Below are positions 1 through 6,200 of a stretch of DNA of 8,352 nucleotides, piece by piece. A program made the translations under genes and the position numbers. Numbering within the stretch: position 1 is the stretch's first letter; every line of letters begins with the position of its first letter. Below the pieces are notes generated by a model, which was not told the origin of the DNA, did not search any database, and was given only the letters and a program-made list of their open reading frames with translations. The stretch comes from RUG13615 sp040307715 (lineage in GTDB: Bacteria; Bacillota; Clostridia; Peptostreptococcales; Anaerovoracaceae): assembly GCA_040307715.1 (NCBI GenBank), contig JAWRJC010000108.1, positions 1 to 8,352 of the forward strand. The letters run 5' to 3'.

Positions 1-70
1 TGCGGCCGTCATTGAGCCGCGCCTCATTAGCCATGATCCTCTCGATCTGTCTCTGTCTTCCCAGTTTCAT
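1..70 (-). CDS. Unidentified protein, N-terminal 23 codons only (partial at window edge)
   Basis: An ATG at 70 is preceded by a good ribosome binding site (AAGGAG at 79-84, 8-base spacer) and opens a frame that runs off the left edge without a stop. The visible residues start MKLGRQRQIERIMANEARLN and are charged and helix-prone, with no signal peptide. The site's Shine-Dalgarno core abuts the stop codon of the ArsC/Spx-family gene (14-base gap), so the two are very probably co-transcribed. An IERI-x3-E-x2-L pattern near the start is reminiscent of small DUF4298-type proteins, but 23 residues are too few to assign a family, and this is only a guess. That a gene begins here is well supported; its identity is not. 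Confidence 0.7.
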   Translation of the reverse strand, partial: MKLGRQRQIERIMANEARLNDGR

Positions 71-84
71 TGTATTATCTCCTT

Positions 85-447
85 CTATTCCTGCCGTCCG
101 CCCAGCAGTTCCTCATAGACCTGTTCTTTGAACCCCGGATATACAGCCTGCTCAGTGACGAGCAGCGGCCGTTTGACGAGCAAGCCGTCCGTTGCCAGCA
201 GTGCGTACATCTCATCCTCTGACATACCCGGTAGTTTGTCTTTCAGCCCCAGTTCCCGGTACTGCATCCCGCTGGTATTGAAAAACCGCCTGAGCGGCAG
301 GCCGCTCTTTTGATGCCAGCTGCGCAGTTCCTTCTCAGACGGATTATCCAGCTTGATATCACGGAACTCATATGCAATGCCGCGTTCATCCAGCCAGGCT
401 TTCGCCTTTTTACAGGTCGAGCATTTTGGATAACATACGAACAGCAT
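85..447 (-). CDS. ArsC/Spx-family thioredoxin-fold protein (YffB/MgsR-like), function unknown
   Basis: This 120-residue cytoplasmic protein has the usual length of the ArsC/Spx/YffB family. It opens with a beta strand and a C9-S-T-C12 motif (YPKCSTCKKAKAWLDE context). A central FNTSG (56-60) and YRELGL segment follows, then the family's KRP motif at 92-94, where Arg93 and cis-Pro94 sit as in ArsC active sites. The family includes glutaredoxin-coupled arsenate reductases and the RNA-polymerase-binding regulator Spx, and sequence alone does not separate these here. The CxxC pair is Spx/MgsR-like, since classical ArsC needs only the first cysteine. There is no arsR or arsB beside it, so arsenic detoxification is not supported by context. 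The ATG start has AAGGAG at 456-461. A TATAAT box lies just upstream, so the gene may have its own promoter. The family call is firm; any function is open. Confidence 0.93.
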   Translation of the reverse strand: MLFVCYPKCSTCKKAKAWLDERGIAYEFRDIKLDNPSEKELRSWHQKSGLPLRRFFNTSGMQYRELGLKDKLPGMSEDEMYALLATDGLLVKRPLLVTEQAVYPGFKEQVYEELLGGRQE

Positions 448-473
448 AGATGACTCTCCTTTCGCTTTTCTAT

Positions 474-502
474 ATTATACATCATCCCCGCCGGAATGAC
501 GA
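474..502 (-). promoter_or_regulatory. Candidate sigma-A promoter for the ArsC/Spx-family gene
   Basis: On the minus strand a perfect TATAAT (479 to 474) lies 17 bases downstream of TCGTCA (502 to 497), which matches four of six bases of TTGACA. Transcription would begin near 467, leaving a leader of about 20 bases before the ATG at 447 and just enclosing its ribosome binding site. The -10 box overlaps the TAA stop of the upstream membrane-protein gene. The spacing is ideal, but the -35 box is weak and short AT-rich boxes arise by chance, so this is a candidate only. Confidence 0.35.
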
Positions 503-1206
503 CCTAGGTGAAGCAGAACGATCAGGTATTCGGCGATGATGAGCACGAGGATCATCAGCAGGATCCCGAGCAGATATCCCGGCTCACCCAACCTGTCCGC
601 CCACCACGCGAGCGGCGTATCCGCGACCGGATGCCGCAGGAACATGTAGTTGCAGCGGCATGCTCTGTCGAACAGCCAGACCGGCGGTACGGCAGCTGCC
701 AGGAACGCAAACGGATACCAGATGTGACGGGGCGAAGGGACGACAGTACCGGCGCGCAGCATCATCAGCGGGATCGCAGTGAGCAGTGTGTGCCCCGCGA
801 ATCCGATGACCGACAGCACGGACAGGAGCGGCATATATGTCCAGTCCGGGAACAGCAGTGCGAAGACTGCGCCGGGAGCGATCAGCATAAGGGAGATCTC
901 CCGCATCGCCGCTGCAAACCGTGACGAGGAGAACGCGCCGATCAAATTGGTGAAGATCCCGAGCCCGCACAGATGAAACGGCAGATTGTACAGGATCGTT
1001 CCCTCTGTCCGCAGCAGATAGATATCCTGTAACACCTCCAGCAGGAGGAGCGCAAGCGCCGCTGCACGGATGATCCGCGGACAGGTGCGGACCGGTTCTC
1101 CCTGCCCCGCAGGAGCGCCTGCCGCGTACACAAGCAGAGCCCCTGCTGCCACGCAGCAGAGAAGCACCGCGATATGCGGACCGCCAAGCGTCTCAAAGCC
1201 GTTCAT
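475..1206 (-). CDS. TIGR02206 / YwaF-like integral membrane protein
   Basis: This 243-residue protein has about seven hydrophobic segments, near residues 11-31, 45-65, 76-95, 102-120, 124-148, 162-180 and 208-234. It ends in a short hydrophilic tail (HSGGDDV). The arrangement resembles the TIGR02206/YwaF family of Bacillota membrane proteins. Family-like features are the NLPFHLCGLGIF stretch (74-85), with a histidine and cysteine inside the membrane-proximal third segment, and NYMFLRHP (186-193) before the last segment. No biochemical function is established for the family that I know of. The protein lacks a cleavable signal peptide and any recognisable catalytic domain. The ATG at 1206 has GGAGAT at 1212-1217 with a 5-base spacer. 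It follows the glutaredoxin-like gene by 24 bases and precedes the ArsC/Spx-family gene by 27, so it probably shares a transcript with at least the former. I am confident of the membrane topology class and moderately confident of the family. Confidence 0.85.
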   Translation of the reverse strand: MNGFETLGGPHIAVLLCCVAAGALLVYAAGAPAGQGEPVRTCPRIIRAAALALLLLEVLQDIYLLRTEGTILYNLPFHLCGLGIFTNLIGAFSSSRFAAAMREISLMLIAPGAVFALLFPDWTYMPLLSVLSVIGFAGHTLLTAIPLMMLRAGTVVPSPRHIWYPFAFLAAAVPPVWLFDRACRCNYMFLRHPVADTPLAWWADRLGEPGYLLGILLMILVLIIAEYLIVLLHLGRHSGGDDV

Positions 1207-1230
1207 TCTCTATCTCCGTATCGATGCTGC

Positions 1231-1470
1231 CTATGCCTGCGGATGCGCCTTCAGCCAGGCAATGATATCCATGCTCTCATAAAGCGGCTGTCCGTCGATG
1301 AACAGACACGGGACCTGTTCTTTACCGCCTGTCTCCACCAGTGTCCGGCGGTCTTCTTCGCTCTTGTGGATGTCGTGCAGAACAATATCTGTACGGCCGG
1401 CCTCCTCGATCGCGCCGATCACACGGCGGCAGAACGGGCAGGTCGGAAACATATAAAGATCCAGTTTCAC
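1231..1470 (-). CDS. Glutaredoxin-like protein with CPFC active site
   Basis: This 79-residue single-domain thioredoxin-fold protein is near the minimum length of glutaredoxins. The N-terminal strand leads into C11-P-F-C14, a dithiol glutaredoxin-type active site. Q52-V53-P54 supplies the cis-proline expected opposite it, and GQPLYESMDIIAWL (60-73) is the helix that binds the glutathione glutamyl group in glutaredoxins and GST N-domains. The expected role is thiol-disulfide exchange in the cytoplasm. Whether glutathione is the reductant is unclear, because many clostridia do not make it. The start is GTG at 1468-1470, supported by a consensus GGAGGT at 1477-1482 with a 6-base spacer; no ATG fits. 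It is the first gene after the aspS terminator and probably heads the left-hand group. The pairing with the TIGR02206 membrane protein is tight (24 bases). Confidence 0.9.
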   Translation of the reverse strand: MKLDLYMFPTCPFCRRVIGAIEEAGRTDIVLHDIHKSEEDRRTLVETGGKEQVPCLFIDGQPLYESMDIIAWLKAHPQA

Positions 1471-1476
1471 AGTACT

Positions 1477-1482
1477 ACCTCC
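1477..1482 (-). promoter_or_regulatory. Ribosome binding site fixing the GTG start of the glutaredoxin-like gene
   Basis: The minus strand reads GGAGGT, then six bases, then GTG. This consensus site is the main reason for accepting a non-ATG start at 1470. Confidence 0.85.
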
Positions 1483-1505
1483 AAAACTATCATCATCCTG
1501 TCTTC

Positions 1506-1534
1506 ACTATATACTAAAAAAGCAGCCGATGGAA
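1506..1534 (-). promoter_or_regulatory. Weak promoter candidate upstream of the glutaredoxin-like gene
   Basis: The AT-rich stretch between the aspS terminator and the GGAGGT site contains TATAGT (1511 to 1506), a fair -10 box. Seventeen bases upstream is TTCCAT, which matches the -35 consensus only at the first two bases and lies inside the terminator hairpin. A promoter is expected here because the terminator should isolate this gene from aspS, but the boxes themselves are poor. Confidence 0.2.
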
Positions 1535-1560
1535 CCGTTTGACGGTTCCTCGGCCGCTTC
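1516..1560 (-). terminator. Rho-independent terminator after aspS
   Basis: Reading the minus strand, an arm AAGCGGCCGAGGAACCG is followed by a five-base loop TCAAA and a complementary arm CGGTTCCATCGGCTGCTT, then a T tract. The stem has about 16-17 pairs with one bulged A and one G-T pair, and the T tract comes directly off its base. It starts about 30 bases past the aspS stop and marks the end of the rel-to-aspS transcript. The plus strand lacks a matching T tract, so it should work in one direction only. Confidence 0.92.
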
Positions 1561-1590
1561 ATGAACCTCTCTCAGCGATCCTTTACACCG

Positions 1591-3393
1591 CTATTCGGCA
1601 TCCTCCTCCACATCGGTGACCGCCAGACCGAGTTCTTCGAGCTGGTCGGTGCCGGCCGGTCCCGGTGCCCCGGAAACCATGCACATCGCTGCCTGGTTCT
1701 TCGGGAACGCGATGACCTCACGGATGCTGGGCTGTCCTGTCAGCAGCATGACCAGACGGTCAAGTCCGTACGCCAGCCCGCCGTGCGGCGGTGCGCCGTA
1801 CTTGAACGCTTCGACGAGGAAGCCGAATTTCTCCTGGATCTCTTCTTCGCCCAGGCCGAGCACTTTGAACATCCGCTCCTGCAGGTCTCTGTCGTGGATA
1901 CGGATGGAGCCGCCGCCCAGTTCGACACCGTTCAGAACGATGTCGTAAGCACGCGCCTTGACCTTGCCCGGATCGGACTCGAGGATGTCGAGATCCTCCA
2001 GTTTCGGCGAGGTGAACGGATGGTGCATCGCGACGTAACGGTCTTCCTCTTCGCTGTACTCGTAGAGCGGGAAGTCGACGACCCACAGATAGTTGAACTG
2101 ATTGTCGTCGAGCAGGCCCATCTCCCCTGCAATGTGACGGCGCAGGAAGCCGAGCGCATCATAGGTGACCTTCGCTTTATCGGAAACGATCAGGATCATG
2201 TCGCCGTCCTTGGCGTCAAAGACCTCGGCGATCGCGCCGAGCTGCGATTCATCGAAGAACTTGTTGACCGAAGATGTAAACGCCCCGTTGTCCTTCTTGA
2301 TCCAGACCAGACCCTTCGCGCCGTAGCTGCGGATCTTCTCGGTCAGTTTGTCGATCTTCTTTCTGGTATACGGCGCTGCACCGCCTTCGATGCAGATGCC
2401 GCGGATATTGCCGCCGGCTGCGAGGCAGTCGTTGAAGACCTTGAATTCTGTGCCGGCCAGCGCGCCGCCCTCTTCGAACAGCGCATCGAGTTTTTTCAGT
2501 TCAAATCCGAAACGTGTATCCGGCTTGTCGGAGCCGTAGCGTTCCATTGCCTCGTCCCAGGTCAGACGCGGGAACGGTGTCTTAACATCGATGCCCTTGA
2601 GTTCTTTCATCACACGCTTGATGAAGCCTTCCTGGACGGTCTGGATATCCTCCTCATCGACGAAAGACATCTCGAGGTCGATCTGCGTGAATTCAGGCTG
2701 TCTGTCCGCACGCAGGTCCTCATCGCGGAAACACTTGACGATCTGCATGTAGCGGTCCGTGCCGCCGACCATCAGCAGCTGCTTGAACATCTGCGGAGAC
2801 TGCGGCAGCGCATAGAAATGACCGTGGTGGATACGGCTCGGGACGAGGTAGTCGCGTGCCCCTTCCGGTGTGGGCTTGATGAGCATCGGCGTTTCCACTT
2901 CGGTGAACCCGTTCTCGTCGAAGTAATCGCGCGCGATCTTCGCCACCTTGTGGCGGAAGGTCAGGTTGTCCTGCATCGTCTTCTTGCGCAGGTCGAGGTA
3001 TCTGTAGCGCAGGCGCAGGTTGTCGTCTACGTTATCGTCATCCTTGATGTAGATGGGCGGTGTATCCGCTTTGCTGTAGATCTCGAGGTCGCTCGCCAGG
3101 ATCTCGACCTTGCCGGTCGGGATATCCGGGTTGACGGACTCTCTCTGTCTGACAGTACCCTTGACGCCTACGACGAACTCGCTGCGCAGTGTGCCCGCCT
3201 TTTCCAGCACATCCGCCGGTACATCCTCATTGAAGACGACCTGCACGATGCCCTTCTTGTCGCGCACATCGCAGAAGATCAGTCCGCCCAGATCGCGCGC
3301 TTTGGCGACCCAGCCGTTGATCACAACTTCTTTACCAATATACTCTTCCGTCACTTCCCCGCACATGCAGGTCCGCTTGAATAATCTGCTCAT
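1591..3393 (-). CDS. aspS: Aspartyl-tRNA synthetase, bacterial type
   Basis: This class II synthetase attaches aspartate to tRNA-Asp in the cytoplasm. The 600-residue product has the full bacterial layout. An OB-fold anticodon-binding domain (about 1-110) includes GWVAKARDLGGLIF. The catalytic core carries motif 1 near 158-171 and motif 2 at FRDEDLR (222-228), followed by QPEFTQIDLEMSF. A GAD insert spans roughly 285-415. AMHHPFTSP lies at 455-463 and motif 3 (GLAYGLDRL) at 539-547. Leu35 in the RDLGG loop matches the residue of discriminating enzymes such as E. coli Leu30, where non-discriminating ones usually carry His. I start at the ATG at 3393, which has AGAGGA at 3399-3404. The open frame extends eight codons further, to an ATG at 3417 with no binding site and poor family fit. 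It follows hisS by 34 bases and ends at a strong terminator. Confidence 0.98.
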   Translation of the reverse strand: MSRLFKRTCMCGEVTEEYIGKEVVINGWVAKARDLGGLIFCDVRDKKGIVQVVFNEDVPADVLEKAGTLRSEFVVGVKGTVRQRESVNPDIPTGKVEILASDLEIYSKADTPPIYIKDDDNVDDNLRLRYRYLDLRKKTMQDNLTFRHKVAKIARDYFDENGFTEVETPMLIKPTPEGARDYLVPSRIHHGHFYALPQSPQMFKQLLMVGGTDRYMQIVKCFRDEDLRADRQPEFTQIDLEMSFVDEEDIQTVQEGFIKRVMKELKGIDVKTPFPRLTWDEAMERYGSDKPDTRFGFELKKLDALFEEGGALAGTEFKVFNDCLAAGGNIRGICIEGGAAPYTRKKIDKLTEKIRSYGAKGLVWIKKDNGAFTSSVNKFFDESQLGAIAEVFDAKDGDMILIVSDKAKVTYDALGFLRRHIAGEMGLLDDNQFNYLWVVDFPLYEYSEEEDRYVAMHHPFTSPKLEDLDILESDPGKVKARAYDIVLNGVELGGGSIRIHDRDLQERMFKVLGLGEEEIQEKFGFLVEAFKYGAPPHGGLAYGLDRLVMLLTGQPSIREVIAFPKNQAAMCMVSGAPGPAGTDQLEELGLAVTDVEEDAE

Positions 3394-3398
3394 TGTTT

Positions 3399-3404
3399 TC
3401 CTCT
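3399..3404 (-). promoter_or_regulatory. Ribosome binding site deciding the aspS start
   Basis: AGAGGA lies five bases before the ATG at 3393 on the minus strand. The in-frame ATG at 3417 has only GATAGCGATTACTTA before it, with no Shine-Dalgarno match. The shorter protein also begins MSRLFKRT, a more usual AspRS N-terminus. Confidence 0.75.
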
Positions 3405-3427
3405 TTTGCCTAATCATTAAGTAATCG

Positions 3428-4687
3428 CTATCCGCGTTTTGCCATCAGCGTCGCAACGATCTCATCCATCGGGATGGTGACCTGCTCACCGCTCTCCATA
3501 TCCTTCAGAGAAACGACCTGCTGTTCGATCTCGGTATCGCCGATGACGATGGCGCTGCGTGCGCCGGTACGGTCCGCGTATTTGAACTGGTTCTTGACAT
3601 TGCGGCCCATGTCGTCCATCTCGACCTGCAGCCCTTCCTGACGAAGTCTGCGCATGAGCGCGAGCCCCTCTTTGCGTGCCGCGTCACCCATGACAACGAT
3701 GAACGCATCCGCGCCGGCCGGCTTGGGGATCTCCCTGCCGCTCGCTTCCATGGTGATCAGCAGACGCTCGATGCCGAGCCCGAAGCCGACGCCCGGGATG
3801 GGCGGTCCGCCGAGTTCTTCGCTCAGGTGGTCGTACCGGCCGCCGCCGCATACGGTCCCCTGGGCGCCGATCGCAGTCGTCACGAATTCAAACGCCGTCT
3901 TGGTGTAGTAATCAAGACCGCGGACGATGCCGGGGTCGACCACATACGGGATCCCCATCGCGTCCAGATCCGCCTTGAGTTCTTCAAATGCTTCCTTACA
4001 CTCGTCACACAGATGATCGAGCATCTTCGGCGCGTCTTTGACCAGTGCCTGATCTTCCGGCGATTTGCAGTCGAGGATACGCATCGGGTTGCGCTCAAAC
4101 CGGCTCTTGCAGGTGTCGCAGAGGCAGTCGTACTTCGGCCGCAGGAAGTCCTTGAGGACCTCTCTGTACTTCGAACGGCACTTCGGACATCCGATGCTGT
4201 TGATGCGCAGTTCGATGTCGGTGATGCCCATCTCTTCCAGAAAATCGTGTCCCAGCGCGATGACTTCCGCATCCGCCATCATGTTGTTCGTACCGAAGAT
4301 CTCGACCCCGAACTGGTGGAATGCGCGCAGACGTCCCGACTGCGGTTTCTCATAACGGAAGCACGGGATATTGTAATAGTACTTGGACGGCTGCGCTTCC
4401 GCGTACAGTTTGTGTTCAACAAAAGCGCGGACCACAGGGGAAGTCCCTTCCGGACGCAGGGTCAGACTGCGTTTGGCCTGCTCCCAGGTGTACATTTCCT
4501 TCTGCACGATATCGGTCGTATCACCGACGCCGCGTTTGAACAGTTCCGTATGCTCGAAATCCGGGGTGCGGATCTCACGGAACCCATAGCGCGCGCAGAT
4601 GTCCGCGAATGCGTTTTCCACGTAGTGCCACTTGTATACTTCATCGGGCAGAACGTCTTTTGTTCCTTTCGGTGCAATCGTCAGCAT
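3428..4687 (-). CDS. hisS: Histidyl-tRNA synthetase
   Basis: This class II synthetase charges tRNA-His in the cytoplasm. The 419-residue length is normal for bacteria. It opens with APKGTKDVLP, typical of the family. LRPEGTSPVVRAF is at 77-89, motif 2 (RYEKPQSGRLRAFHQFG) at 111-127, the histidine-binding GLDYYTKTAFEF at 257-268 and motif 3 (GFGLGIERL) at 301-309. A C-terminal anticodon-binding domain runs from about 325. The insert between motif 2 and the HisA motif carries eight cysteines (167, 170, 188, 190, 193, 207, 227, 230) in CxxC, CxCxxC, C and CxxC groups, suggesting metal binding. I start at the ATG at 4687, with GGAGGA six bases upstream. The longer frame begins at a TTG at 4720 that overlaps the previous gene and adds eleven atypical residues. 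It sits 19 bases after hemZ and 34 before aspS. Confidence 0.98.
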   Translation of the reverse strand: MLTIAPKGTKDVLPDEVYKWHYVENAFADICARYGFREIRTPDFEHTELFKRGVGDTTDIVQKEMYTWEQAKRSLTLRPEGTSPVVRAFVEHKLYAEAQPSKYYYNIPCFRYEKPQSGRLRAFHQFGVEIFGTNNMMADAEVIALGHDFLEEMGITDIELRINSIGCPKCRSKYREVLKDFLRPKYDCLCDTCKSRFERNPMRILDCKSPEDQALVKDAPKMLDHLCDECKEAFEELKADLDAMGIPYVVDPGIVRGLDYYTKTAFEFVTTAIGAQGTVCGGGRYDHLSEELGGPPIPGVGFGLGIERLLITMEASGREIPKPAGADAFIVVMGDAARKEGLALMRRLRQEGLQVEMDDMGRNVKNQFKYADRTGARSAIVIGDTEIEQQVVSLKDMESGEQVTIPMDEIVATLMAKRG

Positions 4688-4693
4688 GCTTGT

Positions 4694-4699
4694 TCCTCC
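4694..4699 (-). promoter_or_regulatory. Ribosome binding site deciding the hisS start
   Basis: GGAGGA lies six bases before the ATG at 4687 on the minus strand. It falls inside the longer open frame, so the upstream TTG at 4720 is probably not used. The resulting N-terminus (MLTIAPKGTKD) agrees with HisRS proteins in general. Confidence 0.85.
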
Positions 4700-4706
4700 G
4701 TTTTGA

Positions 4707-6200
4707 TCAATCGGTTTCAAACGGCCCGATGTCCGCGAAAAGTGTCCTTTTGCGCTCCATCATCTCATCGAGCCTTTCTATATACAGTTCATAATTCGTC
4801 AGATCCGGGGCCCTCTCGAGCCGGTCTTCCTCCGGGAAGTACGCTTTACTCATCGCGCCGGCGCCTGCCGCGAGGATGCTCTGATGCTCGTCCATGATGC
4901 GGACGTTGTAGAGTCCTTCCTTGCCCGGTCTGCACCATCCGGTGTTCTCCCCTGCGCCTGACATATGCTTTTGCCGGTAGAGATAGTAGGGTCTGTAATC
5001 GCTCTCCCGCAGGATCCGGTCAGCTGTCTTAAGCATCTTCTGCGTCGTCCGGCCGCTGCGGTAGTGATAGTCTTTGTCCTCTTCCTTCAGTCTGGAAGCG
5101 CGCTTGACGGCCAGTGTGTGGACCGTGATGCCCTCCGGCGCAAGCGCGAGCAGTTCTTCAAGACTGCGTGCGAAATCCGCTTCGTCCTCGCCGGGAAGTC
5201 CGGCGATCAGATCCGCATTGATGTCGTCAAAACCGGCCTCCCGCGCCATCCTGAACGCTTCCCGGATCTGCGCGACCGAATGGCTCCGGCCGATCCTCAC
5301 AAGGGTCTCGTCTTTCATAGTCTGCGGATTGATGCTGATCCTGGTGACGCCTCCGGCTTTTGCGGCTGCCAGTTTTTCAGGCGTCAGCGTATCTGGCCGG
5401 CCGCCTTCCAGCGTGAGTTCGCTGTAGATGTATTTGCCGTCTTCCGTTCTGCCTGCGCCCGGGATCGCCGTGCGCGCTGTCTCAAGAAGACGGGCGATCT
5501 GTTCCGCGGACAGCGTCGTAGGCGTACCGCCGCCGATATAGAGCGATTCGCAGAACATGTTCTTTTCTTTCATCAGAGTGCCGAGGAATGCGGTCTCTTT
5601 CAGAAGCGCTTCATAATACCGGCCGATCTCGTCTCCTTTGACCTGATTGGACGCGAACGAACAATACAGGCACCGCGTCGGACAGAACGGGATCCCGATA
5701 TACACACTGACACTCGCAGGCGCCGGTGCACCAAGTGCTTTCTGCTGATAGGCATAGATGTCGGTCAAAAGCTGCGCTTTCTTCCCGGAAAGCAGGAACG
5801 TCTCCTGCAGAATGCGCCGGGCTTCCTGCTCCTGGCAGGCACGGACCAGCTCACCGGCCTTTTTCACAGGCCGCACACCGGTCATGATCCCCCATTCCGG
5901 CGATTCACCGGTCAGCTCGCTGAGCGCCTTGTAAAGGAATCTCTTGCGCACATTGCCGTCCGGATCATAGGGCACCAGCAGCGCATCCCCCTCCTGCAGA
6001 TCCGCCGTGTTTTCCGGCGTTTCGATGAGGAACGCGTCCGGCGGCAGAAAGACCTTGATCAGTTCTTCCAGTTCCTGTGTTTTGTCTCCCGTCCGCGGCG
6101 CCTCCGGGATATCCGTTCCGGGGCTTCGTTCGAACACGATGCGCAGGGGTGCTGTTCTCTTTTCTGCTGCGGGAATTCTGTCAGTCATATCCTCTCTCAT
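4707..6200 (-). CDS. hemZ: HemZ-type radical SAM protein (coproporphyrinogen dehydrogenase-like)
   Basis: This 497-residue protein belongs to the HemN/HemW/HemZ group of radical SAM enzymes. Residues 1-155 form the extra N-terminal region found in HemZ. The radical SAM core begins at YIGIPFCPTRCLYCSF, where Cys173, Cys177 and Cys180 ligate the [4Fe-4S] cluster. YIGGGTPT (221-228) is the SAM-binding glycine motif. ISINPQTM, a DLIAGLPGE segment and a C-terminal YYLYRQKHMSGAGENTGW stretch (405-422) are HemZ-like. HemZ is usually annotated as oxygen-independent coproporphyrinogen III oxidase. However, the residue after the cluster motif is Phe182, not the fourth Cys of true HemN (CX3CX2CXC), so the reaction is uncertain. 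The start ATG overlaps the hydrolase stop as ATGA, implying translational coupling. An ATG four codons in (6188) is an alternative. No other heme gene is in view. Confidence 0.93.
   Translation of the reverse strand: MREDMTDRIPAAEKRTAPLRIVFERSPGTDIPEAPRTGDKTQELEELIKVFLPPDAFLIETPENTADLQEGDALLVPYDPDGNVRKRFLYKALSELTGESPEWGIMTGVRPVKKAGELVRACQEQEARRILQETFLLSGKKAQLLTDIYAYQQKALGAPAPASVSVYIGIPFCPTRCLYCSFASNQVKGDEIGRYYEALLKETAFLGTLMKEKNMFCESLYIGGGTPTTLSAEQIARLLETARTAIPGAGRTEDGKYIYSELTLEGGRPDTLTPEKLAAAKAGGVTRISINPQTMKDETLVRIGRSHSVAQIREAFRMAREAGFDDINADLIAGLPGEDEADFARSLEELLALAPEGITVHTLAVKRASRLKEEDKDYHYRSGRTTQKMLKTADRILRESDYRPYYLYRQKHMSGAGENTGWCRPGKEGLYNVRIMDEHQSILAAGAGAMSKAYFPEEDRLERAPDLTNYELYIERLDEMMERKRTLFADIGPFETD

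Noticed and set aside
85..447. Calling the small thioredoxin-fold gene arsC or spx
   Set aside because: No arsenic genes are nearby and family members with the CxxC pair vary in function, so a gene symbol would over-claim.
508..924. A 138-codon plus-strand frame antisense to the membrane-protein gene
   Set aside because: Its translation is dominated by Arg, Gln, Asp and His, as expected from the reverse complement of hydrophobic transmembrane codons.
1174..1542. A plus-strand frame over the glutaredoxin-like gene and the intergenic region
   Set aside because: It lies opposite a gene with an intact CPFC motif and a consensus ribosome binding site, and no domain is visible.
1561..3384. A 607-codon open frame on the plus strand covering nearly all of aspS
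   Set aside because: It is the antisense shadow of a confirmed synthetase gene in GC-rich codon usage. The translation is rich in Arg, Asp, Val and Leu repeats without any domain. It begins inside or beside the aspS terminator, with no ribosome binding site.
3418..3427. Possible T-box or other leader between hisS and aspS
   Set aside because: The whole gap is only 34 bases, too short for a T-box, and holds just a ribosome binding site.
4688..4720. TTG start for hisS at 4720
   Set aside because: It overlaps the end of hemZ, lacks a ribosome binding site and adds eleven residues not typical of HisRS. The ATG at 4687 has a consensus GGAGGA.
3827..4897. A 356-codon plus-strand frame across hisS and the end of hemZ
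   Set aside because: It runs across two genes with clear catalytic motifs on the minus strand, has no recognisable domain, and its start lies within hisS coding sequence.
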